From Cruorifilaria tuberocauda (taxonomy: Eukaryota > Nematoda > Chromadorea > Rhabditida > Onchocercidae): 26,603 nt of DNA. The first letter of the stretch is position 1, and the number at the start of each line of letters is the position of its first letter. Positions 20,094 to 26,603 of this stretch are shown in pieces. The notes beneath the pieces were generated by a model. That model saw only the letters and a program-made list of their open reading frames with translations. It did no database searches and had not been told where the DNA came from. A program made the position numbers and the translations under genes. Location: assembly GCA_013365365.1 (NCBI GenBank), contig JABVXU010000674.1, forward strand, positions 1 to 26,603. The letters are read 5' to 3'.

Positions 20094-20834
20094 TTGTGAT
20101 TACTATGAACATTTTATGAACGTTGTTTGTTTCTTCTCACACTTCAAGTACTGACAATGTTTGTTTTCTCAATCTTCATTTTTAATTAATAAAATCTTTT
20201 TGTTCTTCGGAAAATCATTTCATTCTCCAAACTTTGTTCATGTATTACCTAATAGTTTGCGTCGAATTCACACGTTCTTTATAAAAAGATGGCTTCATTG
20301 TATGCTCACCACTATAAATGTAGAGTTTACAACGTCAAATCAAACATGAATTGACCACCTAACGATATGCTTTAAAATGAGCATGAAAAACCAAATATCT
20401 TCCAAATGTGGGTTTTGCCATGAAAAAGTAGATTAGCAAAATTACATATTTGATCTCCATTCTTTCCTTTCTGATCTATAAATAATACAAAGAGAATTTT
20501 AAAATCTTCTATTTTCGGAAAGAAGCTGACATTTGTGCATGATTCATTAAAAATATTAATGGTTGATCAGTCGTTGTTGTAAATGGAAAGCTTACTATTG
20601 CATACCATTCGCTACTCTGGAAGGTTTTGAAGTTTGATTGCGAGTAATCAAATTGGTTAATTATATTTTTCTTCCGACAGAATGAAAGGAATGAAAAATA
20701 CAAAAGTAAAGTAAATGAACAATTGGAAATGACGAGATTTCCAATGTTGCTAGAGTCATATCAGATAGAAGCAAAGAAGAAATGACACAAAGTAGGGAGC
20801 GATGTGTTAATATACAACTTCCTCGAATAGATGA
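20094..20834. other. Convergent 3' region between SMN and SERF genes
   Basis: Holds the SMN poly(A) signal (AATAAA, 20187-20192) and the unmarked 3' UTR of the minus-strand SERF gene. The open frames at 20161 and 20509 have no recognisable domain and background composition. Overlapping 3' UTRs are possible given only 741 bp between the two stop codons. Confidence 0.5.
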
Positions 20835-22274
20835 TTATTTCAATGGATCAAACACTTGGAGTTTCTTATTTTTCTCAGCGCGCGCAGCTGCTTCTTCCGC
20901 TGCTTTCTTCGCTGCTGCTGCTTCTTGTTTCTTACGCATGATATCTGCATCACGTTCCATCCTATTGTCCAATTTTACACCCTGAAATTGGTCATCAGTA
21001 GATACCGATTCAAAAATTTCTAAAGAGAGCTCTACATATTTATCGTCTGAGCGATATCTCACCTTCCCGCGAAAGATATTTTCTTTGAACTATATTTATT
21101 GGTTATCAATGAACCACCATAGCGATCACCTCGAAGTACAATTTTTTCTTTCACTTTGCTTATCATTGTAACACATTCCTACTTTGCAACATACTACTTA
21201 TTGTTATCACACACCAACCAATCGCTATCACTTTTCATAACGATCAATATCCGAATCAGATTTCAGAGAAGCTTTAAATCCCTTAGCAAACCTTCATTTA
21301 AATTTGATACCAACGTGCTTCTGTCCATTAATTCTACGAAATTTATAAACCATGAAACATTGGAATTTCCAGTGCAATATCTTCCACCATACTGATATAC
21401 CGAGATGATTTTTCGCTGGATTTATTAATTTGCATACTTTTCAGTTTAATCTATCATTTTTGCTTATATTTAGTTATTATTTCCAGAACATTACCAAAAT
21501 TCATAAATTATGAGTGACTGCTACGCCATAACTGTACTATCTCCACTCAAACTTTATGATATCAAGATATAACTCTCTTAATTCTATCACACAGAATATC
21601 CCGACAAAATATCGGTTGACAGAAGTATCGACAGAATTTCCATGATATGGTCTAAATGAATTGATTTAATGATTTGAGCGTACATATCAGTGGATGAAGG
21701 AGGAGAGTATGACGCTTAAAAATGAAAATTTTCCTTTATGTAAACCAATGACTAACATCTTGATGAGGCTGTGATTTCTTTTGCTGCTGCTGCTTTTTCA
21801 AATTTCTTTCACGAGCCAGTTCACGCTGATTACCACCTGGAAAAAGTTATTTTTGGTGATGCGTAAATGAATATATGTGATATCTTCCCTCGTGTAACTT
21901 CAATGCAAAAAAAAGAAATGACCAATTAGAAATTAAATTTCTTATTCCAAATATATTTTCTTTCACTTTTCGTTTACACGTTTCTCTTTCCCTGTTTGCT
22001 ATTTACATTTTTGTACTATAGCAATGGAATAAATAACACATCTGGCAACATAAGTAAATATCATTTGATAACGGAAACACCATATGAATTATGATGATAA
22101 TAATTGAAGTGATAAACATAGCAGAATGTGAGACAAATTTCGATGTTCAATTTTAACAAATTAAAAGAATATATTAAAAAATAAACAAAAAATATTTATC
22201 CATAAAAAAATACAGTAAAAAAAGGATTAATAGATACTGATAATGAAATATTCGAATAAAAACTTACGTGTCAT
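20835..22274 (-). CDS. moag-4: SERF/4F5-family small protein (MOAG-4 orthologue)
   Basis: Minus-strand exons: 22274-22268 (ATGACAC), 21836-21757, 20981-20835, giving 77 residues with phases 1 and 0. The N-terminus MTRGNQRELARERNLKK is the hallmark of the 4F5/SERF family. It is followed by a QQQQ run, the DGVKLDNRMERDADIMRKKQ segment, an Ala/Lys/Glu-rich helix (about residues 48-67), and the ending FDPLK, which recalls C. elegans MOAG-4 (ends DPLKM, from memory). Family members are small, highly charged, partly disordered proteins; MOAG-4 and SERF promote aggregation of amyloidogenic proteins in worms and human cells. The start is secure: the ATG lies one base after an acceptor-like TTTGTACAG (plus-strand 22276-22284), as in trans-spliced nematode genes. 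The 7-nt first coding exon would be missed by most predictors. The gene points toward SMN, tail to tail. Confidence 0.94.
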
Positions 22275-22333
22275 TCTGTACAAATATAATTAATAGAAGA
22301 AATAATACACGTTATGTACAGGGTAAAGGCAAA

Positions 22334-22429
22334 ATGGATAAATTAGCGATCAGCGACAGCACAATGAGCCTCCCGTCGAGCCCGTCACTAACCACCAACC
22401 AGCAAACGATCTACTGGAACCAACATTGA
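22334..22429 (+). CDS. Possible 31-residue small ORF divergent from SERF
   Basis: ATG at 22334 opens 31 codons to TGA in a patch much less AT-rich than its surroundings. The product is rich in Ser/Thr/Pro/Gln (SLPSSPSLTTNQQ) and ends IYWNQH. The codons are unlike the A/T-ending background. It may be a real small peptide, an upstream frame of a divergent transcript from the SERF promoter, or a GC-rich promoter element that is open by chance. No family is recognised. Confidence 0.2.
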   Translation: MDKLAISDSTMSLPSSPSLTTNQQTIYWNQH

Positions 22430-22535
22430 TCATTACAACGTGTGCACTCCCTTCGAATGTTAATTTCAACTTCGCCGACACATGCATTTCACGACTTTAC
22501 ATAAACGTCTACACACAAATTCCTACATTTATGTC

Positions 22536-22564
22536 TGCACACATACACACACATACACACACAT

Positions 22565-22597
<33 letters not shown>

Positions 22598-22606
22598 TGC
22601 ACACAT
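22536..22606. repeat. (CA)n microsatellite
   Basis: Interrupted CACATACACA units lead into a pure CA run at about 22570-22597. The overlapping Thr/His-repeat frames are artefacts. Confidence 0.95.
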
Positions 22607-23300
22607 ATCTACAAATATCTACGAGGAAATGAAAGAGAGCGGAAGAAATTTAATCGACCGTCAGAATGACTCGAAATGAAATTTTAGTCCATTAAATGAA
22701 TTTGTTTCTGAGAAATAGTTGAAAGGTTAGGTTATTATTTCATCATTAGCCTAATTAGTTTGAAAAAGTTTAAGGTAAGAGGAATTTCTAAAATCACAAT
22801 GAAAGATATAATACAAATTCATAAATGGGCAATATATGAATGAACAGTCAATTCATTGTTAAATTAATCAATCAAAAATAAATTTCGTTTTTTAAAAAGA
22901 ATGTTTAATTTAATAGGTAAATAAGATTTAATTGCATCCAATTGATAATTGTTATTGTGAGTGTTAACGGATTGATTCCTTTAAGAAAGAGCTTTTTATA
23001 AATAAAACATTGGTAAATCATTTGGACATACAATAAATGAAGCTACTGGTTAACTAACAATTATTTAATTACCTGAAAATGGAATTGATAGCGAAATAGA
23101 AGTTATTTGATGTTAATTAAAGTAAATTGATTGAGATATCGAACCGAGCATGTTGATACAAAAACTTCCATGACAGATTTCAAAATACAAAAGATACTTT
23201 GATTATGTAACTATTTTATATTATGTTTCCCGTTGTTATTTCGGATTCCGATCACTGTTAACATAGTGGTGTTAAAAAGAATTGTTGAAATTCCCATAGA

Positions 23301-23346
23301 CCCTAAGCGTAAGAGCCTAATCTCACTTCACAAGCCTAAGCCTAAG
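23301..23346. repeat. Degenerate telomere-like GCCTAA units
   Basis: CCCTAAG, GAGCCTAA and the direct pair GCCTAAGCCTAAG fall within 46 bp. GCCTAA is the complement of the nematode telomere repeat TTAGGC. Two perfect adjacent units plus one isolated unit suggest a very short interstitial telomeric tract, though chance is not excluded. Confidence 0.45.
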
Positions 23347-24639
23347 AATACCATACATGAAGTTAAGTTTAATCCGAAAATTTCGATGTTTCTAAATATT
23401 ATATAATCTAATCTTTAGCACATTACGGCAATTGAGTACTTTTCATCAAAGCAACAATGGTGCATATTACACAGATACTACTTAAATAATTAATGACATA
23501 CTAAGTGCGAAAAGTTGAAATTGACGATTAAAAAATATGAAACCTGAAAAAAAAAAAAATGAAATTTTCATGGAAATCATATTTAGAAATCATATCCAAC
23601 CAGTTGATATATTATTCATTTGCACAAACTTAAATAGAAATAAGAAAGGAATAGGAAAAAAGGATGGTTACTTTGGTAAATCGGGAAAAACAATTCAAAA
23701 TCTTGAAATTTAAGCAGAAAAAAGAATAGAATTTAAAGGTAGTTTAAAAATTATCATTAAATAGCAGCATGAATTTGAAAGTACAAATTCATGTCACATT
23801 TTGGAATTTTTTTCAACAAAACAAAGATATTAAATTATTCAGAAAATATAAATGTCATTGCTGTTGCTTCGTTCATTCTTTCAACTTTCATTTCGAGAAA
23901 CTTTTTCTAGAATATATTAAGCTTATCAAAAAAATGCCAAGAAGTGAATTTTTCAATTTGATAAATAACACGTGAAAATGCACAATTTTTCACGTCTCCG
24001 ATTCTTTTCCATTTCAATGCACAAATGAATACGTATTATTCATTTTTACAGTTTGATAATTTTACAGTCCAACTTTCAGAGCATATTTCATCTCGACTAC
24101 GTAACAAATATATATCATATCAACGCTGCGTTACGATTTCAATTCAAGAAATTAGAATTGAAATAATGGAGAAATTAATTTCATGGATATATCAATAATT
24201 TCGATATTTGACAAGAAAAGCAAGTTCAAATGGATCAATGAAAACAAAATGCATTATTGGATATTTTAGGATTTTAGCTACCATATGAACTTTCAGTTTT
24301 AGATATTTATAAGCGAATATTTCTCGTTTTATAATTTTTTTGTTCCTTTTTTTTGAATTCTTGTAAACTAAATTAAATGATTTCATTCTTTCGTGTTAAC
24401 TGCTTTGTTTATGTGACCTTTACTCCATTATAAAGCGATTAAACGATGTTCTCCTATCATTTGAAAGAAAAAAATGATTATATTGTATGATGCAACGTGT
24501 CTTCCATTACCAGTACTACTGAATACAATAACTGAAAAGAAATTTATTGCATTCATTTCAACGATATTGCAGTAATTAGATAATTCATGAAATATAATTG
24601 TATTTATGACAAAAATCAACATTCAACTTTTTCACTCTT

Positions 24640-25976
24640 TTACAATGCGCCGAGCGTATCCATGTATATATTGCAACTTTCTTTTGGATCCGTCGTTATG
24701 CGCATATAACCTTTCTCACCCCAATCGGTACCCCAACTGAAAAGTGAGTTAACAATTAATTTAGTCATTAACTTAACTGAACTAGGAATTCCTTAAAAAT
24801 ATTCCAGGAAAAAAGATGGCATATGATATTTATGATTTTTTAGGTATTTCTGCTCTACATTTACCGTAGATTTCAGTATCTGATACTGATATTCATTGAA
24901 TCTTTTGATATCTTGATATATCAGTGATAAAAATTTCGCTCAATTTATCTATTAATGAATCATTTAATTATTCAAATTTTAATACTTTGTTCTTTATTCA
25001 CTTAATAACAAGTAAGTGAAAAGATGAGATTAAAATGATATAGTCAGAAAAATTTTCCATTAACTTTACTGATTTCAGAATGCCTAAAAGTTTTACTGTT
25101 TTCTGTAAACAAACAATCAAGCAAACAAACAGCTAATAACAGTATAAGCAAATTAGTTATTTAAATTAATATATGATTTCTTCTTCATGAAATAATCTCA
25201 GTAAATTGAAAATGCAATGTGCTTTGCTGATAGTTTAACTTTATCGTTAGCTTTCATTTGATTATGAAGTGTGTTCGAAATCGAAAGAAGGAAAATAGAG
25301 CAAGTAATTATCAAATTTCTGATAATTGTCTTTTTTCCCAATTTTCCCTCGTTCAAATAATTTTTGATTAATTAATTAATTTTTGATTTAAATAAGATCA
25401 GGTAATATTGCACCTGTTTTTCAATAAAATGTAGTCTTCTGTAAATCCGACGGCTAATACTGTATGCGAGAAGTAATTTTCTCTGCATTGTTCACGGAAT
25501 ATTCCTGCAAATTACTCTTATTTAATTATTAATTTAAATTTCTAATTTGTATTTAAAATGGGAAATGAATTCTATGCAACATGACGGTGAACCCATTTTG
25601 CTATTTTGTTCAATTATTCATTTCTTTTATTTCAAAAATTTAATCATAAATTTCATCGTTCTTTCATCTCTCTCTCTCTACTCCTCTCTCTCCCTTCTCT
25701 TCTCATTTATTTATCTCTTTCTCTTCCAAACTTCAAATTTAATTAAATATCACCTCCTTTATAATTCTTGAATTTGTCGGTGATTAAAATCCTCGTAGCG
25801 ACGGGTCCCTTTGCTAGAAGTGCTTTGAACAATTTTGGATTAATATTCCTTGCCTGAAGCAAAATGCTATTCCTTCCAAATCTTACTCCGTTCGCTGAGC
25901 ACGTCTGTTCTTTTTTCACGTACGGATACGCTTTTCCACTTACCAATCCATTTTTTTCCATGATATAAGTGGAATA
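24640..25976 (-). CDS. Papain-family (C1A, cathepsin L-like) cysteine protease, C-terminal part
   Basis: The last three exons on the minus strand are 25976-25754, 25504-25414 and 24736-24640 (phases 1 and 2), giving about 135 residues. The N-terminal part (signal peptide, propeptide and catalytic-Cys exon) is not in the window; the intron before the first visible exon is at least 627 bp. Visible motifs: YIMEKNGLVSGKAYPY, a standard C1A segment; ALLAKGPVAT; GIFREQC; the catalytic His in SHTVLAVGF; the catalytic Asn in LLKNSWGTDWGEKGYMRI; and C-terminal ESCNIYMDTLGAL. His to Asn is 16 residues, the papain spacing, shorter than in mammalian cathepsin L. The usual VGYG is VGFT. Such proteases act in lysosomes, gut digestion, moulting or secretion; which applies cannot be told here. 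AATAAA on the minus strand at 24548-24543 is the likely poly(A) signal. Confidence 0.93.
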
Positions 25977-26603
25977 CTGTAGATGAATTAAAAAAGTTAT
26001 GAAAAGAATTGAATTATCAATGAACATCTCAATCACTATCTATTGTTTATTCTTTCTTTATCATCATTATTCATAATTACCATTTTCTCCATTATCATTA
26101 ATACTTACCCTTAATCATCATCGTCATAAAAAACCAAGTCCATTGAAATAATTGAAAAATAATAAAAACTAAAATTTTATCACTGCCTAAATTTAAAGTG
26201 AGATTGACTAATCACTTATCATATCATTAATGATAACATTGATTCTGTGTAATATACAATGTTTGCTTGTTTTTAACTAGTAATTGTTTGTTTTATTGTA
26301 ATGTTCCATTGATTTCACACGTTTGACTTGATGATTTTGAAATGACATGAGCCAAATTGAGAAAAATCGTTGAGTGAAAATTTAAAAATGAAAAAAGTAA
26401 AACAAACGAAGTTACAAAAATACGCCTGGTGATTAGCTATTTTAATTAATTTTTGCATTATTTATAGAGTAATGCAAGTAGGAAAAACTTTTTTCCCAAT
26501 ATTTGTTAACCTTTCTCAATTATTCAAACTTATTAATTGTTTATTGTCATCATTGATGTAATATAATAACAACAATTGTCATTATTATTAGTATTTCGCT
26601 GTT
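25977..26603. other. Right edge: intron of the cysteine-protease gene
   Basis: By position this is the intron before the first visible protease exon. I searched the minus strand for a catalytic-Cys exon (CGSCWAF-like) or propeptide motifs and found none. Only AT-rich sequence with TTATCA/CATTATT tracts (26050-26110) and a TTATTAT-rich end is visible. Confidence 0.6.

Larger units (their letters stand above)
22275..24639. other. Intergenic region between SERF and cysteine-protease genes
   Basis: Starts with the SERF promoter side, which holds a short less AT-rich patch (22321-22440) with a 31-codon plus-strand frame. A CA microsatellite and about 2 kb of AT-rich sequence follow. Telomere-like GCCTAA units occur at 23301-23346. 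A TTTATT at 24543-24548 gives an AATAAA on the minus strand about 92 bases after the protease stop. Frames at 23769, 24192 and 24428 show no domain and background composition. Confidence 0.5.

Noticed and set aside
20782..20985. 67-codon plus-strand frame with Ala/Ser repeats
   Set aside because: It is antisense to the SERF last exon, whose minus-strand reading is clearly the real one.
22426..22679. Thr/His-repeat frames at the CA microsatellite
   Set aside because: Products of the (CA)n repeat only.
1..26603. CRISPR arrays, bacterial operons, intact transposons or viral genes
   Set aside because: None seen: no regularly spaced repeats, no transposase, reverse transcriptase or integrase motifs, and every recognised gene is eukaryotic and intron-bearing apart from the tRNA.

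Overview
The window looks like a piece of a nematode nuclear chromosome, probably clade III (filarial or spirurid). The DNA is strongly AT-rich. Genes are split by short to medium AT-rich introns with TTTTCAG-type acceptors, several start codons lie just behind spliced-leader-like acceptors, and the proteins match nematode families. The genus cannot be fixed without a search.

Layout, left to right. Bases 1-3775 hold no recognisable protein gene, one tRNA-Asp(GTC) on the minus strand (1491-1562), and a dense set of microsatellites. Bases 3776-15041 hold four tandem plus-strand genes of the TspO/MBR family (translocator protein, peripheral benzodiazepine receptor type), reconstructed here exon by exon. 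They encode 176, 180, 177 and 175 residues. All four have internal coding exons of exactly 115, 104 and 63 nt with identical intron phases, so they arose by local duplication. The first gene also carries a dead copy of its second exon. Bases 16241-20093 hold the survival motor neuron gene (SMN; Gemin2-binding motif, Tudor domain, poly-proline run, YG box), with a possible extra 372-nt cassette exon. Convergent with it, at 20835-22274 (minus), is a SERF/4F5/MOAG-4 gene of 77 residues. After about 2.4 kb without a recognised gene, the window ends in the last three exons of a minus-strand papain-family cysteine protease (24640-25976), whose N-terminal exons lie beyond base 26603.

How the parts relate. 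The TspO-like proteins are predicted five-helix membrane proteins of a family that binds tetrapyrroles and sterols. SMN is the core of the snRNP-assembly complex. SERF proteins modulate amyloid aggregation. No shared pathway is evident. What stands out is linkage: SMN next to TspO-like genes (I recall the C. elegans cosmid C41G7 showing the same) and SMN next to SERF (as in the human spinal muscular atrophy locus). The most novel items are the structurally uniform but divergent TspO cluster and the undescribed arginine-rich SMN cassette exon. All splice models come from reading by eye, checked by phase and family alignment, without transcript data.
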